From NCBI GenBank assembly GCA_016936335.1, contig JAFGXZ010000268.1:1-10437 (forward strand): a stretch of DNA of 10,437 nt, given 5' to 3'. Shown piece by piece: positions 1 through 6,708 of the stretch. Both the position numbers and the translations under genes were made by a program. The notes under the pieces were generated by a model. The model had not been told where the DNA came from. It did no database searches and was given only the letters and a program-made list of their open reading frames with translations. How positions within the stretch are numbered: position 1 is the stretch's first letter; each line of letters starts with the position of its first letter. This DNA is from Fidelibacterota bacterium. GTDB taxonomy: Bacteria; Fidelibacterota; UBA2242.

Positions 1-2
1 CA

Positions 3-134
3 CATCTGAATCCCCCCGGTTTTCAACCGACAACTGATACCATCAATGCACTGATCTATGCCATGAAGAACCTGATTGTCTGGTTTGATGCTGTAATAGG
101 AAAGTATGCCGGGCAGGTGGATAATGTCGTTTAA
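3..134 (+). CDS. C-terminal end of an unrecognised protein (partial)
   Basis: An open frame enters from the left edge and runs 43 codons to a TAA at 132-134. The visible peptide begins HLNPPGFQPTTD and ends GKYAGQVDNVV. It has a moderately hydrophobic, probably helical stretch around NALIYAMKNLIVWFDAVIG, and I do not recognise a family from it. The other two plus-strand frames close within the first 40 bases. The gene converges on the TPR gene on the opposite strand, and the two stop codons overlap inside the palindrome TTAA at 131-134. That tight packing suits a real gene end, but with so little sequence it could still be a chance frame. Confidence 0.45.
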   Translation, partial: HLNPPGFQPTTDTINALIYAMKNLIVWFDAVIGKYAGQVDNVV

Positions 135-1051
135 TTCATCTTGGTATGACGTTCCCAGTATTCCGCCAGCCAGTGAAGCGCCTTTTCGTGGGCGTACCAG
201 GCTGCCGCGGATTCCTCGAAATAGATGACCGCCTCTTCAAAACTACCGATCTGATAGTATCCCGGTGGAGCGTCGGGCAATTCTTTTTCTCCAATCAGCA
301 ACTCGACGATGTATGGATTTGCGTCAATCGCTTTGCGCAGAGCCGTCATTGTTCGGGCAACGCCGCCGAACTTAAGGTATAGATATAGCGTCCGGTTATA
401 TAGCCATGAGCTGCTGGTATCATCATTAAAATTTGAAAAAAGGTCGTTATATTCGCGGAAAAAATTTCGTTGGAGCAGAAGCGGTGCCAGTAAAAACCGA
501 ATGCCCTGGTTGTCCATGGGATTCAACACGAGCATTTCCCTATATTCAAAAATGGCTTCATCATAACGTTCACTCATTGCCAGTGTCCGGGCGTAGCCTT
601 CCTTTGCCCGCATATACGGGCGGGTTTCATGGAGTCCCCAGAAATAGCCGGTATTTTCGGCGAAATAGTCCTCGCCCAGCGCCTGTCTGCCGATATTCAT
701 GCCTTTCTGAAAAAGTTGCATGGCATTTTCCAGACTGTCGGCATTATTTGCCAGATAATTATAGGCATCCACGCATTCCGGATCGAGTTCAAGGGCTTTC
801 CGCGCCAGTTTCATCCCCTGATAGTCAGATGCATCTTCGGCTTCGATGATCAGGTCAAAGGCTTTGTCCTTATTGGTCTTTGTTTTCTGTATGCCAGTTC
901 CACTTTTTTTCCCAACAAATGTTTGGAGATAGGCATTAGCCTCTTCGATAGATGCGAAATTCTATGATTCCAGATGTTTGGTCAGTTCAGCCAGGTCTCT
1001 TTCCATTTCAAGGCGACTCATTGGTTTTTCGGGATTGGATTTCTTGCTCAT
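131..1051 (-). pseudogene. TPR / ST7-like protein interrupted by an in-frame TAG
   Basis: The frame reads from an ATG at 1051-1049 (MSKKSNPEKPMSRLEME...) to a TAA at 133-131, which would be 306 codons. Codon 30, at 964-962, is TAG. The protein sense resumes directly after it (NFASIEEANAYLQTFVGK...) and stays open for another 276 codons. The part after the stop holds TPR-like helices such as ARKALELDPECVDAYNYLA and EAIFEYREMLVLNPMDNQG. Its end (DANPYIVELLIGEKELPDAP, then GSFEEAVIYF and AAAWYAHEKALHWLA) resembles, from memory, the C-terminal part of ST7-family proteins and their bacterial TPR relatives. Those relatives often have Gln at the interrupted place, so one CAG-to-TAG change would explain it. 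No ATG, GTG or TTG follows the TAG in frame until the ATG at 814-812, which would cut into the first repeat and lacks a well-spaced ribosome site. The ATG at 1051 has AGAAAG upstream. Likely a recent pseudogene or a base-call error; recoding is less likely. Confidence 0.75.
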
Positions 1052-1070
1052 TTTCATCTTTCTTTTATGG

Positions 1071-1097
1071 GTGTAATATAGGAAAATGGAATTACAC
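1071..1097. promoter_or_regulatory. Perfect 7-bp inverted repeat in the divergent spacer (possible operator)
   Basis: GTGTAAT at 1071-1077 and ATTACAC at 1091-1097 are exact reverse complements. They are 13 bases apart, so their centres lie 20 bp apart, about two helical turns. The repeat sits between the TPR-like gene (start at 1051) and the phosphoesterase gene (start at 1177). That geometry suits a dimeric regulator on one face of the DNA, but no regulator is identified and chance is possible in AT-rich DNA. Confidence 0.35.
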
Positions 1098-1113
1098 TTT
1101 CATTTTTTATTTC

Positions 1114-1142
1114 TTGTGTATCTTATTAAAAGTGATTACTAT
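1114..1142 (+). promoter_or_regulatory. Candidate sigma-70-like promoter of the phosphoesterase gene
   Basis: TTGTGT at 1114-1119 and TACTAT at 1137-1142 are separated by exactly 17 bases and lie 34 bases before the ATG at 1177. The match to consensus is only fair: 3 of 6 at -35 and 4 of 6 at -10. This is the best-spaced pair I found in the spacer. Confidence 0.3.
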
Positions 1143-1160
1143 TTTTTTGGATCTAAATAA

Positions 1161-1176
1161 TTGAAAGCAGTTTCAA
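1161..1176 (+). promoter_or_regulatory. Hairpin abutting the phosphoesterase start codon
   Basis: TTGAAA at 1161-1166 and TTTCAA at 1171-1176 pair perfectly around a GCAG loop. The last stem base touches the ATG at 1177. The stem also covers the only purine-rich stretch (GAAAG) that could act as a ribosome site. It could weaken translation initiation or be half of a protein-binding site. With six mostly A-U pairs it would be only marginally stable as RNA. Confidence 0.3.
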
Positions 1177-3027
1177 ATGAATCGAAAAATCTTATTACCG
1201 ATTTTACTGATTTCCGGTCTGCTAAGCGCCGCTTCAAAGCCGCGTTCCTTTCACTTCGCCTGGTTTACCGATACCCATGTGGGGGGTAATTCCGGCGCTA
1301 AAGACCTGAAACTGGCGGTGGCCGACGTCAATTCACAGGACAGTCTTGATTTTTTGATTATTTCAGGAGATATCACAGAACTGGATATTGATGGCAACAT
1401 GGATACTGCAAAGGCGATTTTGGACGACCTTGATATTCCTTTCCACATCATCCCTGGAAATCATGATACGAAATGGTCATCCTCGGGTACTCGCAAATTC
1501 GCAAAACTCTTTGGCGATAATCATTTTAATTTTGAATATGATGGAATCCGCTTTATCGGTTTTGACCAGGGTCCGTTGATGAGAATGGGGGATGGTTATG
1601 TAAGTCCTGAATGCCTACGCTGGTTAAAAGAAACTCTCGAAGGCATGACGGATCCTGATCAGCCGGTTTTCATTGTGAATCATTATCCGCTGGATGAGTC
1701 GGTCAGCAACTGGTTCGAGGTTGCTGATTTAATAAAACCATATAACATTCAGGCAATTCTACATGGACACGGTCACAGCAACCGGCTTACAAACTATGAA
1801 AACATTCCGGGGGTGATGAGCCGGTCGACACTGCATGGCCGTGAAAAATACGGTGGATATACAATTACCACAGTCCGGACGGATTCCGTATTTTTTCAGG
1901 AACGCAGAATCAATGGCAATACAATGCCGGTTTGGGCAGCCCTTCCTATCAAAACTTATGACCGGAAGGCCGAACGACGTGCATCCAATTGCCCGGATTT
2001 CAGTATTAATCAGGAATATTCCAATGTAAAACCAATCTGGGCCCGAGAAACTGGCTGGGCGATGGCGGGATCACCAGCAATTGGTCAAGATTTTGTCATT
2101 GTAACGGATGCTTCCGGGACGGTACAAGCATACAATTTGGAAAATGGAGAAATCGTCTGGCGCTATCAGACCAATCAGGCAATTTATTCTTCACCGACCG
2201 TTTCCAATGGACGAGTCATTGTTACTTCTACCGATTCCTCTGTTTACTGCCTGGATGAAAAAACCGGTACGCTCTACTGGAATTACAAAACTGATGCGCC
2301 GCTGGTTTCGGTTGCGGTGATTGAAAAGAAGCGAGTTTACCTCGGCGCCAGTGATGGGAAATTTCGCTGTCTGAATCTGAGTACTGGGAAATTGATCTGG
2401 AAGAACAACGGTGTTCCGGGATATGTGGAAGCCCAACCGTTGATATATGAAAATCTGGTTATTTTTGGTGCCTGGGATGAGCACCTCTATGCTTTGGATA
2501 AAAAGAGCGGCCGGCTGCAATGGACGTGGGCGGATGGGATGAAAGGAATTTTGTACTCTCCGGCAGCCGTCTGGCCGGTTGCAACGATGAATAAAGTGTT
2601 CATCTCAGCGCCAGATCGTTATCTGTCTTGCATTAATGCGAGTGACGGTGTGACTATATGGCGTTCGAGGGAATTCAAAGTGAGGGAAACCATCGGAATT
2701 TCAGAGGATAAAACCGTCGTATTTGCCCGTACTATGTGGGACACGGTTGTTGCTATCGATCCCGCTGCACCGGAACTCAGACCTGTCTGGATTTCAAATG
2801 TTAAGTATGGTTATGATATCGATCCGTCGATGCCAATGGAGAAAGACGGTACACTTTTCTTTGGAACGAAAAACGGGTATGTATATGCGCTGGATGCGGC
2901 CACAGGCAAAATTAAAGGTGTGCATCGTATGAGTGTCGCACTAATCAACACCGTTGTTCCTCTGGACAGTCGCCGGGTTGTGGCGACGGCGATGGATGGG
3001 AAGATTGTTTTATTGGAATTCCGATAA
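1177..3027 (+). CDS. Exported metallophosphoesterase fused to a PQQ-type beta-propeller
   Basis: This 616-aa protein probably hydrolyses phosphate esters outside the cytoplasm; its substrate cannot be told. Residues 1-20 form a Sec signal peptide (basic NRK, then ILLPILLISGLL, with a plausible cleavage after SAA). Residues 25-245 are a calcineurin-like phosphoesterase domain with every metal motif: D32-x-H34, G64-D65, G94-N-H-D97, H169 in VNHYP, and G197-H-G-H200. From about residue 285 to the end there are seven or eight PQQ/BamB-like blades. Each has a core such as GTVQAYNLENGEIVW, SSVYCLDEKTGTLYW, HLYALDKKSGRLQW or GYVYALDAATGKIKG. The blades lack an obvious PQQ dehydrogenase active site, so the propeller more likely binds a protein or glycan partner. 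The ribosome site is weak. It is transcribed away from the TPR-like gene, and 148 bases separate it from the first antiporter gene. Confidence 0.9.
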   Translation: MNRKILLPILLISGLLSAASKPRSFHFAWFTDTHVGGNSGAKDLKLAVADVNSQDSLDFLIISGDITELDIDGNMDTAKAILDDLDIPFHIIPGNHDTKWSSSGTRKFAKLFGDNHFNFEYDGIRFIGFDQGPLMRMGDGYVSPECLRWLKETLEGMTDPDQPVFIVNHYPLDESVSNWFEVADLIKPYNIQAILHGHGHSNRLTNYENIPGVMSRSTLHGREKYGGYTITTVRTDSVFFQERRINGNTMPVWAALPIKTYDRKAERRASNCPDFSINQEYSNVKPIWARETGWAMAGSPAIGQDFVIVTDASGTVQAYNLENGEIVWRYQTNQAIYSSPTVSNGRVIVTSTDSSVYCLDEKTGTLYWNYKTDAPLVSVAVIEKKRVYLGASDGKFRCLNLSTGKLIWKNNGVPGYVEAQPLIYENLVIFGAWDEHLYALDKKSGRLQWTWADGMKGILYSPAAVWPVATMNKVFISAPDRYLSCINASDGVTIWRSREFKVRETIGISEDKTVVFARTMWDTVVAIDPAAPELRPVWISNVKYGYDIDPSMPMEKDGTLFFGTKNGYVYALDAATGKIKGVHRMSVALINTVVPLDSRRVVATAMDGKIVLLEFR

Positions 3028-3115
3028 TTCTATTTCTTCCAGAGAATTTAATTTATTAAATGATTTATCTCTTTGATTTTCAGGACGGCTTGGTTTAAAA
3101 TAGCCTATGCAAAAA

Positions 3116-3152
3116 TTGATTCACAAATTCACAAAATACATTATTGAATAAT
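3116..3152 (+). promoter_or_regulatory. Candidate promoter with tandem repeat and palindrome before the antiporter operon
   Basis: TTGATT at 3116-3121 and CATTAT at 3139-3144 are 17 bases apart, each matching consensus at 4 of 6 positions. The 8-mer ATTCACAA is repeated head to tail at 3119-3126 and 3127-3134, filling much of the spacer. A perfect dyad, ATTATT-G-AATAAT, spans 3140-3152 and overlaps the -10 box. These repeats at the likely promoter could be binding sites for a regulator of the antiporter genes. The start codon is at 3176. Confidence 0.35.
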
Positions 3153-3175
3153 TGGACGAATATAGGATCTGGATT

Positions 3176-4435
3176 GTGAATTTATTAATTGACGTATTTC
3201 ATAATTTTAAAGATTTATTCGGTCATCATGTGGTTTTTGGGACAGGTATCCTGTTATTCAGCGGATATTTTCTCGGAAAACTGGCTGACAGACTAAAGTT
3301 ACCAGCCATTACGGGTTATATATTCGCCGGGTTATTGCTGGGAAGTTCAATGATCAGCATTATTCCTGAAACAGCGCCGTATAAATTGAATAGTATTACC
3401 GAAATCGCATTAGGGCTGATAGCAATAACAATTGGTGCGGAGTTTGAATTTTCGCGACTTCGCCAGGTTGGTAGAGATGTTCTCCTGATGACAATCTTCG
3501 AGGGTGTCTTTGCTTATATTCTCGTCACGGCAATTTTCATCGCCTTTGGGATGGATATCCGGTATGCACTCCTTTTAGGCTCGATCGCCCCAGCAACCGC
3601 ACCGGCTGCAACTGTCGTTATTATTCGTGAAAGCCGGGCCAGGGGTCGATTTATTGATATTTTATATGGGATTGTGGCGCTGGACGATGCACTATGTATC
3701 ATCATTTTCAGTATCACCTTTGCATTGGTTGGACCGGTAATTGCCGGAGAGCTTGTTCCGGGTATCGGTGGATTATTTTCGGGATTATTCCTTGCTCTGA
3801 AAGAGATTGGGCTATCCGTGTTGCTTGGAATTATCAGCGGTTTCGCAATGTTCAAACTGACTGTACGAAGGTACAAACTGAATGAGATTTTAATTGTGTC
3901 AGTTGGGATAATATTCATTTCCACTTCAATTGCAATTGTCGGTGGATTGTCTCATCTGATTGTCAATATGGTTGCCGGTGCGGTGCTGGTAAACACATCA
4001 TCACGGAATAAACGAATTTTCAAGGTAATCGAGCCACTAACACCACCAATATTTGCTCTCTTTTTTATTCTTGCGGGAACGGAAATCGAGATTGGCGTAT
4101 TTGTCAACGGGTTGATTATAGTTTATGGACTAATTTATACTGTCAGTCGTTTCGCCGGTAAATACATTGGAATTTATTTCTCAGCGCTAATCAGTAAAAG
4201 TTCCGATAAAATCCGAAAATATCTGGGATTCTGCCTTTTTCCGCAGGCAGGTGTGGCAATTGGTTTGATTTTGTTTGTTCAGACATCGCCACTTATGGCA
4301 GGTGTATCAGCCGATATCAGGGAGGTTTTAATACTCATTGTCAATGTAATTTTATTCAGTATTTTTATTAATGAACTGATCGGGCCGCCCATTTCCCGTT
4401 TAGGAATTCATAAAGGTGCGGAATTTGATCGATAA
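3176..4435 (+). CDS. CPA2-type cation/proton antiporter, first of a tandem pair
   Basis: This integral membrane exchanger (Na_H_Exchanger family) probably swaps Na+ or K+ for protons. I place the start at the GTG at 3176, giving 419 aa. AGGA at 3164-3167 lies 8 bases upstream, and this start aligns residue for residue with the 418-aa neighbour, both reaching FGTG at residues 21-24. The upstream TTG at 3152 would add eight residues without a comparable ribosome site. About 12 hydrophobic segments span the protein. Conserved stretches include LPAITGYI, ITEIALGLIAITIGAEFEF and TAPAATVVI, and ALDDA carries D170-D171. In CPA2 proteins an Asp pair at this place binds the transported ion and is typical of electrogenic exchangers. 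The protein ends just after the last helix (ELIGPPISRLGIHKGAEFDR), with no RCK/TrkA domain. Ion selectivity and direction cannot be read from sequence. Confidence 0.92.
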   Translation: MNLLIDVFHNFKDLFGHHVVFGTGILLFSGYFLGKLADRLKLPAITGYIFAGLLLGSSMISIIPETAPYKLNSITEIALGLIAITIGAEFEFSRLRQVGRDVLLMTIFEGVFAYILVTAIFIAFGMDIRYALLLGSIAPATAPAATVVIIRESRARGRFIDILYGIVALDDALCIIIFSITFALVGPVIAGELVPGIGGLFSGLFLALKEIGLSVLLGIISGFAMFKLTVRRYKLNEILIVSVGIIFISTSIAIVGGLSHLIVNMVAGAVLVNTSSRNKRIFKVIEPLTPPIFALFFILAGTEIEIGVFVNGLIIVYGLIYTVSRFAGKYIGIYFSALISKSSDKIRKYLGFCLFPQAGVAIGLILFVQTSPLMAGVSADIREVLILIVNVILFSIFINELIGPPISRLGIHKGAEFDR

Positions 4436-4440
4436 ATACA

Positions 4441-4469
4441 TTGTTTTTTAAGGAGGAATCCATTATACT
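4441..4469 (+). promoter_or_regulatory. Candidate internal promoter before the second antiporter, overlapping an orphan Shine-Dalgarno
   Basis: TTGTTT at 4441-4446 and TATACT at 4464-4469 (5 of 6 to TATAAT) are 17 bases apart in the 105-base gap between the antiporter genes. This would let the second antiporter and the EIIA gene be transcribed separately. Inside the spacer, TAAGGAGG at 4449-4456 is a near-perfect Shine-Dalgarno sequence with no ATG, GTG or TTG at usable distance, so it may be a remnant or a coincidence. Confidence 0.4.
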
Positions 4470-4540
4470 TTTTCTACTGGAAACCTAGAAAATGATAATA
4501 CTTGGTGCATCAATTTGCTTAAAATATTAAAGAGGTATTT

Positions 4541-5797
4541 GTGCAATTTGTATTGAAGTTTTTCGAGTTGATCAAATATTTCTTCAGCCAGCATATTGTT
4601 TTTGGCACCGGTATGCTTTTATTGGCTGGCTATTTTGCGGGCCGAATCGCTGAGAAATTTCGTTTACCCGCAATTACCGGATATATTCTTGCCGGCCTGG
4701 TACTGAGTGATTCCGTAACGGGAATTATCCACCAGACTGTTGCTCTGCGAATGACCAGTATAACAGAGATTGCCCTGGGAATGATCGCAATAACGATTGG
4801 TGCTGAATTTGAAATATCGCGACTAAGAAAATCAGGCTTGACAATCATGATAATGACCATTTTTCAAGCGCTGTTTGCGTTTTTTTTCGTTGTTATCGGC
4901 TTGGTAATTATGAAAATGGAATTTAGTTATGCGTTAATCCTGGGTGCCATTGCAACGGCTACGGCACCCGCTGCCACTGTTGTAATCGTGAAGGACCTAC
5001 GTGCCCGCGGGGAATTTGTAGATTATCTTTATGGAATTGTCGCACTGGATGATGCGTTTTGTGTGATTCTGTTCAGTATTATTTTTGCATTGGTCGCACC
5101 GGCGCTGGCCGGAACCATTGCCGGACATGAATCCACAATCATGAGCAGTATCGCACATGCCGGTCTGGAAATCCTTTCTTCCTGTCTATTGGGTGCAATC
5201 AGCGGTTTTCTGCTCCATAAATTTACCCGGGATAAATACAGGCTGAACGAAATATTGATCATTTCCATTGCCAGCATCTTCCTGACTATTTCGATTGCAA
5301 TCGTGTTGAATCTGTCACTTCTGATTGCCAATATGATGATGGGTGCGGTGCTGGTCAATTTATCACATCGGAATAAGCGTATTTTTCGGGTGATTGAACC
5401 GTTGACGCCACCGTTGTTTGCACTCTTTTTTGTATTGGCCGGTACGGAACTCCATTTGTATGTATTTACTAAACTTGCGGTTATCCTTTTTGGACTGATG
5501 TACATTCTTGCCCGGTTTGCCGGAAAATACATGGGGACCTGGATTTCGGCATTCCTGACAAAAACCTCCGCCGGCATTCGGAATTATCTTGGTTTTTGCC
5601 TGTTTCCGCAAGCCGGTGTTGCAATTGGACTTGTCCTGTTTGTCCAGACGTCTCCGGTTCTGCTGAATGCACCGGAAATAGTCAAAGAGACGATGGTGTT
5701 TATTGTAAATATTGTCCTGTTCAGCATTTTTATTAATGAATTGATCGGACCAATGATTTCAAAATTTGGAATCGTCAGAGGTGCCGAACTCGAATAA
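4541..5797 (+). CDS. CPA2-type cation/proton antiporter, second of a tandem pair
   Basis: This 418-aa paralogue of the preceding gene is roughly half identical by eye and collinear from the first residue to the last helix, which indicates a tandem duplication followed by divergence. The GTG start at 4541 has AGAGG at 4531-4535, five bases upstream. Shared motifs are RLPAITGYILAG, ITEIALGMIAITIGAEFEI, TATAPAATVVIV, ALDDA with D170-D171, RNKRIF, IEPLTPP, and YLGFCLFPQAGVAIGL near the C-terminus. The differences cluster in loops and in the segment around residues 190-215. That pattern fits two pumps of the same mechanism with different affinity, ion preference or regulation. As in the first copy there is no RCK domain; the tail is SKFGIVRGAELE. 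The stop codon is 14 bases before the EIIA-like gene, so those two are very probably co-transcribed. Two different subunits forming a heterodimer is possible, since CPA2 exchangers are dimers. Confidence 0.92.
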   Translation: MQFVLKFFELIKYFFSQHIVFGTGMLLLAGYFAGRIAEKFRLPAITGYILAGLVLSDSVTGIIHQTVALRMTSITEIALGMIAITIGAEFEISRLRKSGLTIMIMTIFQALFAFFFVVIGLVIMKMEFSYALILGAIATATAPAATVVIVKDLRARGEFVDYLYGIVALDDAFCVILFSIIFALVAPALAGTIAGHESTIMSSIAHAGLEILSSCLLGAISGFLLHKFTRDKYRLNEILIISIASIFLTISIAIVLNLSLLIANMMMGAVLVNLSHRNKRIFRVIEPLTPPLFALFFVLAGTELHLYVFTKLAVILFGLMYILARFAGKYMGTWISAFLTKTSAGIRNYLGFCLFPQAGVAIGLVLFVQTSPVLLNAPEIVKETMVFIVNIVLFSIFINELIGPMISKFGIVRGAELE

Positions 5798-5811
5798 ACA
5801 AGAGGCGTATT

Positions 5812-6624
5812 ATGAATATTTTTGAAATAATCAGTGAAAAAACCTGTGCTGTAAATTTCAGTGCAAAGGAAAAGAATGACTGTCTGCGAAAGCTGGCTGA
5901 AATACTGTCAACGGATATTTATGAGATAAACACCGAAGATATTTACGAAGCGATACTTCAACGGGAAGAGATGGGCTCAACCGGATTCGAAGAAGGAATT
6001 GCTATTCCCCACGCGAAAGTCCGCGGATTGCATGGATTCCATATGGTCATCGCCCATTCAAAAAAAGGAATTCCGTTTGATAGTATTGATGGTAAAAAAA
6101 GCCACCTGTTCTTTGCAATTGTTGGTCCTGATGAACATCCGGAACAGCACCTGCAGATCCTGGCCCAGATTTCCCGGATTTCGCGAAATCCCAATGCCCG
6201 TCGTGAAATGACCCAAGCCCGCTCCAATATGGTTTTGAAGGAGGCATTTTTACGGTATGTGACCACTAAAACAGCATCCAAAGAAATTCAAAAAAATAAA
6301 TTATTAATGGTGATTTTATATGAGAAACGATTCCTCGATGATATTCTGGAACTATTCCTGGAACGCGGTATTCGGGGGGTCAATGTGCTGGAGTCAACCG
6401 GAATTAAGGATCAATTATCAACAATTCCGCTGTTCAGTGATTTTCTGAATTTTTTGGGTGAGCGATCCGATGTCAGTAAAACGATTATGACGGTGGTACC
6501 GGAAAAAGATGTATCGGAGATTGCTCAGGGAATCGAAGAAATCATGGGTGATCTGGATAAACACAGCGGCGCAATGGTAATGGCGCTTGATCTCTTTTAT
6601 ATGAAAGGATCGATGGAGATTTGA
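5812..6624 (+). CDS. PTS EIIA (PtsN-like) domain fused to a PII-like domain
   Basis: A 270-aa soluble cytoplasmic protein. Residues 1-155 form a type-2 (fructose/nitrogen class) PTS EIIA domain: STGFEEGIAIPHAKVRGL carries H67, the expected phospho-acceptor, and EQHLQILAQIS carries the second conserved H113. Residues 163-270 form a separate domain with predicted order strand (KLLMVILY), helix (FLDDILELFLERGI), strand (GVNVLESTG), linker, strand (KTIMTVVPE), helix (DVSEIAQGIEEIMGDL), strand (GAMVMALDLF). That is the beta-alpha-beta-beta-alpha-beta plan of PII/CutA-like proteins, with ERGIRGVNVLESTG resembling the PII strand before the T-loop; this assignment is inference. No EIIB, EIIC, HPr or EI gene lies nearby, so a regulatory rather than sugar-transport role is likely. 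In E. coli, PtsN controls K+ transport through TrkA and KdpD, which makes control of the linked antiporters plausible. AGAGG lies six bases before the ATG. Confidence 0.85.
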   Translation: MNIFEIISEKTCAVNFSAKEKNDCLRKLAEILSTDIYEINTEDIYEAILQREEMGSTGFEEGIAIPHAKVRGLHGFHMVIAHSKKGIPFDSIDGKKSHLFFAIVGPDEHPEQHLQILAQISRISRNPNARREMTQARSNMVLKEAFLRYVTTKTASKEIQKNKLLMVILYEKRFLDDILELFLERGIRGVNVLESTGIKDQLSTIPLFSDFLNFLGERSDVSKTIMTVVPEKDVSEIAQGIEEIMGDLDKHSGAMVMALDLFYMKGSMEI

Positions 6625-6650
6625 AATAGGAAAAAACGTTTGGTTTATAG

Positions 6651-6690
6651 AAAAAAAAGGCTGAATGCAACAACGCAAAAGCCTTTTTTT
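6651..6690. terminator. Bidirectional intrinsic terminator
   Basis: An 11-bp stem pairs 6652-6662 (seven A then GGCT) with 6680-6690 (AGCC then seven T) around a 17-base loop. The loop can itself form a 3-bp TGC/GCA pairing. The A run on one side and T run on the other give a U tract in either direction. It sits between the convergent EIIA-like gene (stop at 6624) and the receiver gene (stop at 6709), so it can end both transcripts. Confidence 0.85.
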
Positions 6691-6708
6691 ATCGTGAGAA
6701 AAATTCTG

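Noticed and set aside
433..849. Plus-strand open frame of 138 codons opposite the TPR-like gene
   Set aside because: The minus strand here encodes recognisable TPR sequence. The plus-strand product is Pro/Arg/Ser-rich with no motif.
962..964. TAG as a sense codon (code reassignment or pyrrolysine-type recoding)
   Set aside because: The SDR gene at 9527-10318 ends with TAG at exactly the expected protein length, so TAG works as a stop here, and no recoding element is visible.
3026..3048. AATTCT / AGAATT hairpin after the phosphoesterase stop as a terminator
   Set aside because: The stem is short and A-T rich and no T run follows.
3087..3105. GGCT / AGCC stem in the spacer before the antiporters as a terminator
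   Set aside because: Only four pairs with an 11-base loop and no following T run.
3152..3175. TTG at 3152 as the start of the first antiporter
   Set aside because: It has no good ribosome site, lies within the promoter-proximal palindrome, and adds residues with no counterpart in the paralogue. The GTG at 3176 has AGGA at 8 bases and aligns exactly.
4492..4530. 12-codon leader peptide before the second antiporter
   Set aside because: No ribosome site at the right spacing, no codon run suggesting attenuation and no alternative stem-loops; mentioned only as part of the gap finding.
5029..5577. Long antisense open frame (182 codons) opposite the second antiporter
   Set aside because: It is rich in Ser, Ile, Arg and Lys as expected for the shadow of a hydrophobic membrane gene, and a similar shadow lies opposite the first antiporter at 3514-3924.
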